64,000 nucleotides of DNA, from the NCBI GenBank assembly GCA_036345935.2, contig JADWOT020000001.1, forward strand, positions 9,025,500 through 9,089,499. Direction: 5' to 3'. The stretch comes from Taenia hydatigena. Taxonomy: Eukaryota > Platyhelminthes > Cestoda > Cyclophyllidea > Taeniidae. Below the pieces are notes generated by a model. It saw only the letters and a list, made by a program, of their open reading frames with translations, ran no database searches and was not told the DNA's origin. Made by a program: the position numbers and the translations under genes. This document shows positions 46,580 through 58,912 of the stretch, piece by piece. Numbering within the stretch: position 1 is the stretch's first letter; each line of letters opens with the position of its first letter.

Positions 46580-48610
46580 GTAAAAATGTTCAGCGTGTGG
46601 AAAGGATTGGAGTTACTAGCGTGGCTTGGAGGCACACCCACCCAACGAAGTTACAATGACCATCCAAGCGATCGTGGGTGAGATTGAGAGCTGAACAGGC
46701 AACACATGCACCAATTTTTATGTTGAGTATTTTTATTATTGCTAAATCGAAGTGGTATGATATTTGGTCAAAAGGAAAGAGAATTAGCCATGTTCTCAAT
46801 TCCTTACAGGAGACACCCCACAATTCATGCTAAAAGCGTCCCAGATATTCTGCACATTATTCATACAGACAACGTTTGCAGGGATATATTCATTCGCCTC
46901 CCCACCCCTGCGTTTATGCCCAAAACTGGAAGGTTGATTGTTCTGAGACGCCGTCATTTTTTCCATACAAAGCGGTAAATCAGTAGCGTATTAATGAAGA
47001 ATTGTAAGGCGGCTCATATTTGCATCGAGAGAGTCACGTTGCGTTCGTACCTCTCGTCCAAAAGGTATGTTTAAATAAACATAAATACTACATGATTATA
47101 CCACTTACGATTAATGTGGTTAAAGAAAAATTGTAAGTAGGTATAAAAAGTGCACATTAATTAATAAATGGCAGTAAAAAATCTAGCGGAGGACTAACTA
47201 TTAACTAGTCTGTATGCTAAAAAATCATTTGGATTAAAATTACATTTAAAGTCTCCCACAAATAACTTACAAAATTACACTTGTCAAAAATTTACTTAGT
47301 CATGCAAAATAATTAAAACTACATTTTTTAATATTTTGGTTCCTACAATCAACATCAATATTTGTCACACTCATTTTCTTTTTTTCATTCCCAGTACCCG
47401 TTTAAAGTGCTCAGCGGTATATATATGAAATGGTGGGCTTTGGTGTGGTCGTTGCTGTGTGTGGTTCGCGATTTGTCCCAATGAGTCCAGGTATGTTAGT
47501 GTCGGTTTTGGAAGCCTTTGACTTATTTTATGCATGCTCACAAGTGAACCTATATTGCTCACATGAAATCGTGTCTATCGAATTTTGAGGCTTGCTGCAT
47601 TCATGGTATGTGTAATGCTCGTAGTGAAATACTCGTATTCGAGTAGCTTACTTGGGTTAAATGCTAATGTGAACTACGTCTATTTGCCTTAAGCACATTT
47701 TAAACCGGGGCAGTGTCTAGAGATCTCGGCTGCTTTAAGTCTATATCAAATTATGACAAAAGGCGAGGGGTCGATTTTTCCAATCATTTGTGGGCAAGAG
47801 TTTGTATATCGAATCAACGGGTTTGCCATTTAAGGATGCTTTATGGTTTCACGATAATTATCAGGGCTTTTTTATGTGGGGGTTTAATTGCTTCCTGAGT
47901 GAATCAAATGCCACCAGCAACAGCGTGTCAATGCTGTAACAAAAGTGACTATGTTGGTTGGAGGTTTGGGATGCTATCTGCATATATACCTAATTTTTCG
48001 CTTCCAAACAAGGGTTATCACATTCTGATGCTATTGACAGGAGACGGGAAATTTTGCCCTCGTTGAAGTGAACTTTGTTTTATTCGTCGACATGCGAAGG
48101 CGAATTTTGATCTCACTGCATGGAATCTTGTAGTGCTTTTGCACATGAGGCCTCGAATTTCTCTCTCTTTAAATGCAATTTTGTAGTATTAGTCGACATG
48201 AGCCGGTGAATGTTGCCCTCTTTGAATACAATTTCGTGGTATTAATCGATATGAGATGGCGAATTTTGCTGCCGCTGAATGCAATTTTGTAGTATGTAAC
48301 GACTTGTGACAGCGAATTTTGCCCTCTTTGAATTTAATTTTGTAGTATTATTCGACATAAGACGGCGATTTGCAATTTTGTAGCATTTTGGACACGAGAT
48401 GTCGAATTTTGCTTTCTTTGAAAGGAATGTTTGCTGATTTTGTTTTATACGAATCCGTGAATTTTGCCTTCTGTGTTTACAAGTTTTTTATTTTTATCTG
48501 CACCTGATACGGCGAATTTTGCTCGCTCTGCATTCAATTTTGTATTTTTTTTATCTATCCGTGACCGCAAATTTTGTGATCTTTGAATGACTAGCCATTT
48601 TGCGAGCCTT
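46580..48610 (+). repeat. R4 repeat, plus copy (uninterrupted by LTRs)
   Basis: Collinear with the minus strand of 11570-7990 but shorter, lacking the LTR insertions and two other inserts. The blocks are: 46600-46980, 47390-47590, 47590-47880, 47890-48020, then the 52-base array. Because this copy lacks the solo LTRs it shows what the target looked like before insertion. Confidence 0.7.
48050..48600 (-). repeat. Tandem array of about 52-base units, reversed partner of the array at 7994-8458
   Basis: A block with TCGACATGAG recurs near 48080, 48137, 48190, 48241, 48295, 48347 and 48392, each followed by GCGAATTTTGCCCTCTTTGAA or a variant. The reverse complement of a unit matches units near 8313-8390. 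Later units are degraded. Confidence 0.75.
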
Positions 48611-51600
48611 TATTTAAGTCAATGCAATCCTTACCTGATCTACTTCCCACTTGCCACTACACCCGCTTAAAGCGTGTCTATTGTTGTTCAGACTAGTCCA
48701 TATAATCTTTTTGGAAGTCGTATTTGCATACTGTGTGTGGCACCCGTTGGGATTTTGATAAAACGAAACAAAAGGCCTTTACGGTATTCCCTGTAGACAT
48801 GGGCTGTGCAAAGTGCCGCATTCTCTTCTCATCGTGTAGGGCATATCGGGATGGCGTCGTAAGTTTCGAGCCACCTTAGTTCCTGGTCGGCCTTTGTGGG
48901 GATGTGTGAACAGGAAACAGCTTATTTGCGCTCCCTTGCCAATTCTAGCCTTGATGACTCATTGGCCATTCTTATTACTGTAGGGTGGATACGAGCACCC
49001 TCTGCGACTGCTGTGGGAAGGCATCCACCATAAGGAGGCAAGCAACGGCTTAACTTGGATCGAGGAGATCGAGGCGCCCAGGCACTCGGAGTATCCACAA
49101 CCCTCTCCACCTAAAGGAATGAATAGGATTTGGACAAATCACAGACGCAAGCACCATGTACTAGTAATGAACAACCCTACTTGCGATTCGCAGGCGCCAT
49201 CGACGTCGTCCTGTTTATTGTGCAATTTCAAATAATGTTTTTGCCATATTCGGTATCTCTATTCCTATTTATGTGAGCAGAATCTGGTCAAAAGTGATGG
49301 CACAAGCAGTGGTGGTTTGGATGATTATCAGGAGTGCGACAGGCGGCCACTTCATTGCGTTATCGCATTCTCCACGTATACTTAGGTCTCCATTTTTTGC
49401 GCGATCACCAAAGTAAATGCTCAAAATATTAATGTTGTTGTCAAAACTTTTGTTTGCTATGGTAGTGTGTTAAATGAGCTTTACGACTAATGACCAACAG
49501 TCGTAATCGGTCACATTAGTAAAACAAGCAAACTTGAAGCTCAGCTTGCAATGATTTACCATGTGGAATGATATGGAATACGATAACAGTATCTGCTTAC
49601 TATATTCTGCAAGTGTAGAAGTTCGTAAATTGTCCACACGCCTACGTCAGAGCACTCGGATTCCCAATTTTACAGTCTCTCTTCAGTTACTCTACTTAGG
49701 AGCTCAAGAGTAATCCAGCCTGTGTCAGTAAGACCCTCCATTATCAGACTATTACAAGCCCATCCCTTTGCCTAAAACCACTGCATTTCTATGAGACTGT
49801 ACTGCCACAATCGCGTGACTCTCACATCAAGACAATATTGCTCAGGGGGAAGCTAAGGAGTCCATTTCAACTACAAAAGTCAAGTGCCCCACTAAACTAA
49901 CATAATGTATCTTAAATTTGCCTACATTTTAAAAAGTATCAGCTGGAGTGATCAAAGAGACCTGGTACAGGATCAATGATTGCTTATGTCTACAAGAGAA
50001 GTGACCATTACTCTGATACGACGGCTAGCTAGCGAGACATGGCAACTCAAGCAGTCCTTTGGACAATTAACGCCATAGTTGACAACTTATAATTACCAAC
50101 CATTAATATAACTTTCGATCTCCCTCACACTTCATCCATAGCTGAAATGCTAGCCTACGTGGATGTTGCATCGAATTCAGATTGAATGGTTGCCAAAGTT
50201 GCAGCGATTATTTGGACAAACAACTGTCAACACGATGCTGGATGGTGCGCGTCTTGGAATCACAGCAAGAGGAGGAGGAGGAAGAGTCGAAGACAGAAAT
50301 CGAAATATTCGAAAACCGATTAGGCGTCAGTTTGTACTTACTTTCCATAATTTCATCATCTGAGTGTCACACACCTTAATATGGCGGTTAATAAATGGAA
50401 TTTTTGCCCAAATGATCAATAATACTAAAATGTATTAAACTAACACTCATGGAATGAATCTAATTAAACGACCACTATTTGCGCCTTAAAATCACGTCAT
50501 ATTATGTGAATAAATCGTTGTCAAATAAATGCTGCAATTTCCTTACTGATCGCTCATTTTCCTTATGAACATCTGTATAACAAAGAGACAGATAGCTTAG
50601 ACCGCCGTTGATTTGTTGGAACTCGCCTCATTTTGACTGGCCAAACACAGCTTCGCACCTGTACTCACCAGTTGCATCGTGTAGATCGCGTTCGACAGGG
50701 AATTCTCAAGTGTGAGTCTTGTTGGTAGCGCTTTGAAATCCAGGCGGGCATGGGCGGATGGAGATGAAGTGTATTGTATCTTTTGGGTGCATATCGCATA
50801 AGCAACAAGTATATCGGTGTTGGTGACGTAATGAGAAATATGATTGTGAAAGCTAATTTATGCTGCAAGCACTTCTGCTGGTAAATAACGTAAAAGAGTC
50901 GCAGAACAAGTTGATGAATTGCGCAGCTTTTTATTCGTCGTTTGTCAATTCATGGTCAGCATACGAAATCCATCTGCCTAACTCCTGCAGTTGCAAACCA
51001 GTGATTGCATCACTCGTGTCACAACGCCCGTCTTTAAGGTTCCTGACACTGCCTTCTCTGATTATGTCAGCCAGCTTCTTTCAAGGCGGAACTGTTAATT
51101 GGTCTTGGGTTCATGGCGCCAGTAATTTGACCAAATTAGCCAAGTTCGCTTTGAAAGAGTGGCATTCATCATTTCCTCTCATGCGCCAGTGAGTTCGAAG
51201 CCAAATCATCCCTCGTGTGTGCGGCTCCTCAACAAAGCGAATGTTGATGATTGAATGCAGCCCACTTCGATGCAAGCAGGAGACAAACTACTCGTAGTTA
51301 AATCGTTGCATGTAATCTCTGATTGCTTCGTCTTCTTCGTCACTTTAGATAACACCATTGGCTATAGTGCCACTTTGAAGCGAATCGTGGAGATACGTGC
51401 ATTTAGGTGCCATGCACTGCGACTAGTACAGTTGACCCTGAACTTAGAAGTATTTCTGATGTATTTTGATGCAGTAAGTAAGTACATAAGTTGGAATGGA
51501 ACGCTTGTCCTACCGTCGTGAAATTGGGAGCGTTTGCGTGTATTTCAGGGCAAAGTAGTTGCCTCTTCCTCTTCTGCCTCCAATATCGTAGCAACAGCCA

Positions 51601-52439
51601 TTAAGTGGAAAGTTAACTCCACAAATTATAGCAATATTTTTTTTCTATTTTAAACTCTGCGGATTTATCTGAATGACACGTTGAAAAATGAAGGCTGCTT
51701 ACCAAGTCTGTTTTCGGGTCCACAGCATAAAGGAGAATTGGACACGCCTTATCACAATATTACAGTTGACTGAACAAAATCCCACAACTTGTGTTGACAG
51801 AATTGCTGGTTGCCTCTCTCACAGCCAAATACTCTCCCAACTCAGTGGTACCAACATTTGGTATGTGACAACTGGTTTTATCTTTGCTTCAAAAAAAGTT
51901 TGCCTTGACGCGGCAATGGCGTGTTTCCATCCTCCGTGAAGACCATGTAGACCTCCTAGCAAAGCAGTGATTAGGTTGACCACTTTTCATTTGCAAATTG
52001 TGCGTTTGCTTTGACGCAAATCTGACATTGTTAAACCTGAACTATTCTTCTACAGATAGGTTGTTATACAATCCATCAGGGCATAGAGGCAGCGAACGGT
52101 GAAGCAGAAGAGCGTAAGAACTGCCTACTCCAAATTGGCATTTCATGCACTGCAGCAACAAATGAGACCAGAACCCACTCATAGGGTACGGGCATATTAT
52201 AAGACCACTTGCTTTATTTATGACACATTTGGAAATAAGGAAAGTGATCATAGTAGTATCAAAGGTAATTCAGACGGCGCATGTCTGACCAATTTCCTAA
52301 CAAAGTGCAGTACTGTAATAAGTGTCATCAGCGAGAGAACTGTGTGTAACTCAAAAAGTTAAGTGGTCGTCATTGGCACAGCTTTGCTATTTTGAGAATA
52401 AGAACTCACTGCTCATGATCAAACAAGACCTGATTTTGA
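48611..52439. other. Gene-poor stretch, nothing recognised
   Basis: No domain found. A GAG-trinucleotide patch at 50270-50296 gives a Glu or Gly run in short overlapping plus-strand frames; a plus-strand frame of 110 codons at 50860-51192 has no recognisable motif. Confidence 0.4.
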
Positions 52440-53640
52440 ACTGGATGTTGCATGTAGTGCTAAAACTCCTTAAACATTGCTGTCACAAAAGAAAAACGTC
52501 ATTTTTGGATAAAACAGGAGCGACTTATGAATTTGGTAGAATAAGTAAAAAGAGGTGATTTAGGCGTAGGATATTAGGGTAACACCAGACAAATGTCAAA
52601 AAAGCTGAAGTGGTTCGTGAGTTTGGGCAGTGGCTAAGACAGTAAAATGAAAAGAGAAGCAACAGAGTATACAGTTCGCAAGGAAACTTGTGAGTTGAAT
52701 GGTAATTAGTAAAGGGAAATGGACGTCAGCGATAGCCTTGCGCATAAGTCCGTGGGTTTGGCACCCCACTGGGGTTGTGTTGCCTTGGTCTGGGTTAGTA
52801 CACACGCCTAAGTGACAGAAGTGGAAGGCTCGGTATCGCTGACTCATTTGTTACGTTTCAATCAGCTGCACCTTACTTTAGTTTTCCCTACTGCTCTTTA
52901 TTCTTCAACACTCCTCTCCGCATATTTGTGCTAGTTCGTACAGTCAAGTCTATTCCATCATATTACAGCCCTTCGCACCGGACTTGATTGCAGACCATTA
53001 CACGTATATATTACTGCATTGAATAAGGTAATATTAAAGGATGAGGCAATGACGTTGGTGGTGGAGATGGATGCTGTGTTCATGGAGCTGTCGGCGGCCA
53101 CATCAACAAATGAATGAGTGCAAGTGCGTTAAGCGTATATATGGAAGGCGGCCGTTTAGTTTGCATTCGCAAATGCATCGTCAATTGCACGAAGCCTTGC
53201 AAGGTGAGCCGCAATGTTGGTACACATCAATGCAGGCAAATGGAAAACGTTGCGGACATACATCACTTTAGAATAAATGTGCATTTTCTGATCCTATTTC
53301 TGCATGCATAGATTCTTAACTTATGTCACCCCTCTACTTTGTAATTTAAGTACTTAAATTTTGATCTTCAAAACGTAATTAAGTTCCTTTAGGCTAGTTT
53401 GCGTTCGCACATTTATGGCTGCAAGTTTTTTTGACTATTGAAATCCTGCAATGTGTGCTTGGAGATTTGAAGCCTTACCGCAAACAAACTTTTCCATCTT
53501 AGTGGTATCCGTCTTTGCGCATTCGCAAGTGGCACTAATTGAGCGATTATAGTGCTTTCGGCAGATACAACATCATAAAGCGGCTAGACAATTGGTTAAT
53601 TTGTCTACAGCTACTAAGGAACCCGTCCGTTGTTGCATTA
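52440..53640 (+). repeat. R2 tail with some preceding R2 sequence, plus copy
   Basis: 52590-53640 matches 21720-22690: the GGACGTCAGCGATAGC block (52721 against 21846), the GCTGTGTTCATGG...CTGTCGGCGGC block (53075 against 22152), the TGCATCGTCAATT block and the GGAGATTTGAAG block. From about 52440 a weaker match to the end of the R2 body can be seen. The R2 core is absent. Confidence 0.7.
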
Positions 53641-56600
53641 ATTGCAAGACCAAGTTCAATTGACGATTAGGATTTGCTCAGTCACTTCTCCATCAGATCC
53701 CATTTTGTGTCTCCTTTGCTATGCTACCGTAGCTGCCCTCCAACCTCCCTTCCATTTATCCGTAGCTTCGTTCCTTCCTTCAAGTCTACAAGTCCAACCA
53801 CATAATATTTTAATCAACACTTTCTATTCTCCACTTATTCTTTTTTCTTCCTAGCTTTTAGGCTCTCTTTCCTTTTCTCTCCATGCCTTGCTTTTTTCTT
53901 GTTGCAGTTGTCCATGCACATGCGAATGCAATCAACGTGACTGCATTGTGCACTGCATCAACTGAGGTGCATTTATGAGTCTTCGTTTGACATTGTCGAG
54001 CCCGTCTTGATCCCAGTGTCTACTACTGTCTCCAACACCACTGCTTTCCCCCTATGTATCACCTGTTTCAAAACAGTGATTTACCTCTTATTCTCAGTAG
54101 CAGTTTTGATTGCACAAATGAGAAGAGGTGGCACGTGGTAGCGTCAATGAGGCACATAAAATGGCCTCAATGTGTGCTCTCAGATGGTGATTTGAGATTA
54201 CCAACCACACGAAGCCAAGTCGTGGAACACGACCAAGAGACAGTCTAAGTCTCTGGCCCATCAACAGCCCCCACACCCCTAACAAATCTCGGTACGTCGA
54301 AAGACGCAAAACCGAGCAAATGCCAGTTGAATACCCAAATCAACACAAACTATGGGGTTAGCACTCTACTTTTCCCGATTGTTTAGATGTTATGTGCGGT
54401 AGTAATTATTAAGATTGTTTCCAATGCTGGCTGTCTAAGAAACCTTCAAGCTGACCTCGAGTGGTTCACCATTCCGCATGTACCTCATTTTCGTCCACAT
54501 GACCAGCAGCTGCACGAAACTCTACTATGTCTCACAGTCCCATGATCCGGGTGCTTGTAGACAAATTGTGGAACATCTGTCCTACGTCATATGGAAGATA
54601 TTTGTAACTACCTCAATAGCCATTTAAGGTAAGGATGAATAGGCCCCCAAGCCGACTAGACAAATCGTCGGGACAACCATTTTATCAGGGACCGGAATAT
54701 TTAGGATTTCGGTTAGCGCTCTTCACCGAACTCTTCTTTTCGGCGTAGTAGGAGAATGAGATAAGTTTTTATGGAATTTAAGGCAGCGCTGATGACAAAT
54801 GAGACAATAAACTGCATTCAACTATGAGAGCACCGTAACTTTATTTTCCAAAACTACATTCTTTGAAACAGTAGCAAAAGGTTGTCATGTGAGGTAGAAT
54901 AAGGCAGAGGAAGGAAAGCGAAGAAAATTCTCGCAACATTCTACAATGGCTGACAATGTCGGAACTGCCGAGATTCTGCCTTCTTCTACCGGTGAATAAT
55001 TACAACAACAATAACAACAAAAGAGTTTTGACAAATAATCTGTGTGCGCAATTGTCGATCTGGTCGGAATTGTTGCCTAATTAATCACTGCAATAAAGAT
55101 GTGTCAAATGTGTGAATCTGTCATGGTTGTCTATTTGTCATTTCATTCATACGTAAGATCAGCACAAATTGTAACGCCGCGTGTCTTTGGTTAGAACCGC
55201 AATTCTGCAAAGTCGTATGCCCTTGCCTTAGGACAGAACGACATTTCATTCTGGAATTACGGTCTAATACGGCTGTAGCCGCAATGCTGCTAAAAACGAG
55301 TCATTTTAAAATGGGCGGAAAATCACGAGTCAAAGCTGCCCTACCACACCTTACTGACCCCCTCCGGTGTAAATATGAGAAGAAATCATGTATTCAGATA
55401 GTCGAATCAGCCTACAGTGGGAGTGTAATTTGCAGTTTAGTAGGAATGATTAGATTCGTGATTTGAACCGAGCATACTTCTTGTCTATGTGTTGCACATT
55501 CTGCTCAATGGAAGTTGTCTTAAAAGCAGACACAGTCATTTTGACATTAGCTAGACTGTACACCAGGGACTAACCGGTCAAAGCCATACGTGGATCAATC
55601 CTCATTCTCTTGTCCATGCTAGCAATTCCCATGCATGATTTTACAATCCCAATTGAATAGGGTTAGATAAATGCCAATTTCAGCAAATTAACAACTTTAC
55701 CAATCTGCCACATAAAACGAATTGGCTAAATTCAAAAGTGTAAAAGGTGGATTGCTGAAGAACAGCTGCGCCATCGAGATCCAAGAAAAAGCTGCCAAAA
55801 CGCACATGGATCGTGCAAAGAACGAAGTGTGTGGAAAAGGATAGTTCGAGTGTTTCATTCGTCAACGCTTCTCCTCATCAGTATTAAATCACTCGCTCGA
55901 CTTGTCTCAGTAACGGTTACCACTTCTGCTCTTACCGTCGGCATAAATCCATTCAATTTCCTCCAGTTTGGACACAGACAACTCATCGATCACCAATTAC
56001 AGAAGGCCTTAGAATGCGAATCCATGTATTTAATCGTGCATACAGCTTTCTTGTGAAAATTATTTGTAGGTAAATAATTGTCATCAAAGTTTTCATCTTT
56101 AAAATCTAGAGGCGAGAAAGAAAAATCGAAAAGTGTTACCACTCCTGTAGAACCACGATTTCAAATATTCTGGATGTGCTACGGGAATCAAAGATGATGA
56201 AAATGTTCGACTGCCTGACACTTCTGATTGCTGTAGATGGAAGCAGGGTGTACGGGCCTCTCACCACGCTTAACTACCTCATTGAGGATGCTGATGTGGC
56301 TTTCAGTTTGGAATTCTAAGCACATTTATTACCCTCTCACTGCTGTCCCCAGTTTCTCGCTGTCGCAAGGTGAACATCTCACCTAATTGTTAAGTTCAAG
56401 TCAGTCCTAGGTGTGCTATGACACCCACCAGCCTGGTATTAGTGTTTTAATTTGTGTCCTGAAGGATAGGGGTAAGTAATGGGATAGGTAAAGTGGGAAA
56501 GCTTGTGTGCCACCTTCGTGAATGCCAGAAGGCAAAGGACACACAGAGTAGTGTAATTACTCATGCAATAATTCGGAACAATGCAACTGCAGGGGAGGCA

Positions 56601-57810
56601 GAAACGTGACTTGTTCTTATGCCTTACTGGATACATGATTCCTCCCAATCTGAACTCATATTCAAATGGTTGAGGTGAAGACATTTGAAATATTATGCCT
56701 CCACACACTTTAATTCGTAGCACGTTTTTATTCCAATTTCCGAGTAATTATTGCTTTATCGTGATATTTTTTTGTACTTATTTTGTAAAAAGCTGATAGC
56801 TACCTTCATTTTTACCCATTTGCGCGTCAACCACCGACCGCAGCATTTACAGCTTCACTTGCTGGAAATGAGTAGGCGGTGACTATAAGACTGCAATACA
56901 CAATAATTTTAGCAGCTGAAAATTCTTTTAAAAACTAAACCACCCATTGGGTTCATTGATGCGCAAGTCACAGGCACTATGAAACAACTTTTCTGGCCAA
57001 ACAATCTTCCAGATACAATGTCATGTGTGACCCCAGACATTGTTGCTTTAACATTGAAGGAGACTTTGTAAGCAAACGCGCCACTGAGGCATCGTAGCTG
57101 TTACATTTTATTGTAGTCGTACAATATCATAATTTTGATGCAATCATTGTATCTTTTCATTCTTTAGAGACAGTTACTATTTCAAGTCTCACATAAAGGC
57201 AGATGCAAAGTAACCAATAGCTTTGGTTAAATTTTGGTTCGCCTTAATAATTCCAAAGCAGAATGTCATTGCCAATCTGAAGTACTTTAGTGGTAGTGGA
57301 AGAGACGGACAGAATAGCCTGACTATTAATTACTCTATGATAAAATATCGAATTCACTGCTTAGACATTGGTTTGCCACATAACTGCTAAGGCTTATTTT
57401 CATGCGAGTCTTTTGGGCGCAATCTAAAGCTAACCATTTCGTGGTGACAGAGAATTTGGACAGGTGTTGGGATATCTGAGCTGCCCAACATAGACCAGCG
57501 TTTGTTCCAAGAATATACTATGGAGTCAAGCGGTGGCTGATGCGTTCCCTTAAGCAAAATCTTTTTCGAAATGTGCGATCGTAAAATTTTTCTATTTGTA
57601 AGTGTTTCGAGCTGTGCTCATTGTTCCTGGAGTTGATTAATCCTTTAAGCAATTCCGTGACAACACTTTGTGCACTGATCAGATATTCGAGGTGAGGCCT
57701 TTTTCACCCCAGTCAAAAGTTCACGCGAATGACCACTCGACACTGTAGGTTGAGACTCGCCACGGCCTATAAAATCACTGATAGGCATGGCATTGTCTTT
57801 TCAACAGTAA
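53641..57810. other. Gene-poor stretch, nothing firmly recognised
   Basis: Near 54440-54620 the plus strand shows protein-like patches in one frame (NLQADLEWFTIPHVPHFRPH, RHMEDICNYLNSHLR) separated by stops, possibly a decayed gene fragment of unknown family. An AAC-rich run lies at 54998-55022. The segment 55752-55835 is a partner of 29460-29545. Nothing else stands out. Confidence 0.4.
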
Positions 57811-58912
57811 TCTTATCATTGTGTGGAGGTATTTAAGCAAAAGCACAAGGGCAAGGATTTGACGACCAGCAAGAATGCCATCAGCCATCTGAGAAAGGCG
57901 TGTGATGTGGCAAAGAAGATGTCGAGCTCATCCGAGCACGCATAAGTATATGTAGACGCCTTATTTGAAGGCATCGATTTTAGTACAATTCTCACACGGA
58001 CCGTTGTGAGCATTTGAGCTCAGATCTCTTCTTGTAGACACTGGTACCGGTGAAACAGGCATTAAATGGTGCAAAGTTGAAAAAGGATGATGTCAGCGAG
58101 ATATTGATGGTAGGCGGATCGGCGCGTATTCCGAATATGCAAAAGTTATTGCAAAAGTTCTTCAATGGCAAGCAGTTGAACAATACCATAAGTACGGATG
58201 AGGCAGTGGGGCATACGGTGCGGCGTTGCTGGCGTCCAATCAGGCTGATGACAAGTCGGAGAAGGTACAGAATTTGTTGCTACTGGAGGTGACCCCAATC
58301 CCACTGGGTGTGGAGACGGCAGGTGGTGTGATGACGACGTTGATATAGCGCAATGCGAAAATTCCGACAAAGAACACCAAGATCTTCTCCACGTGTTCGG
58401 ACAATCAATTGTGTGTGTTGGTGCAGGTGTACGAGGGTGAGCTTGCGATGACGAGAGACAAAAACTTGTTGGGCAAATTTGAATTATCAGGTATCCTACC
58501 GGCACCGCGTAGAGCACCTCAGATCGAGGTGTTTTTTGACATTGACGGAAATGGCATTCTCAATGTGATGGCGGTGAACAAGTCGTCAGGGCAGCGAAAC
58601 AGCACCACCATCACGAAGGACAAGGGCCTTCTGTCGGAGGAGATACAAAGGATGGTGAATGATGCAGAAAAACTGAAGTTGGGGGATGAGAAAAGGAGGA
58701 GTAGGATAGCAGCGAGAACCATTCTGAAAAAACTACGTTTGCAGCATAAGATCGAAAATGGATGACGATGAAGTGAGAGTGTTTTAGCAGAGTTTCGACA
58801 AAGTATATTTACGAGGTGGGAGACGACTCTCAGGTGGATGGATTTTGACCAACAGGCCACAAGGAAGAAATATGAGCTTATGTACAACAATTTGAAGATT
58901 CTGTACAACTAG
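57811..58912 (+). pseudogene. Cytosolic-type HSP70 pseudogene, intronless, N-terminal third missing
   Basis: HSP70 chaperones bind exposed hydrophobic peptides in an ATP-driven cycle. The match starts inside the ATPase domain (VFKQKHKGKDLTTSKNAI) and runs through [86 protein letters not shown] and [16 protein letters not shown] into the C-terminal lid (YELMYNNLKILYN, stop 58910-58912). The usual EEVD tail is absent. In-frame stops occur at 57943-57945 and 58346-58348; frame changes occur near 58010-58040, 58210, 58725 and 58780. There are no introns and the first 230 or so residues are lacking, as expected of a 5'-truncated retrocopy. HSP70 expansion with many incomplete copies is known from tapeworm genomes. 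It cannot make a working chaperone. Confidence 0.93.
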
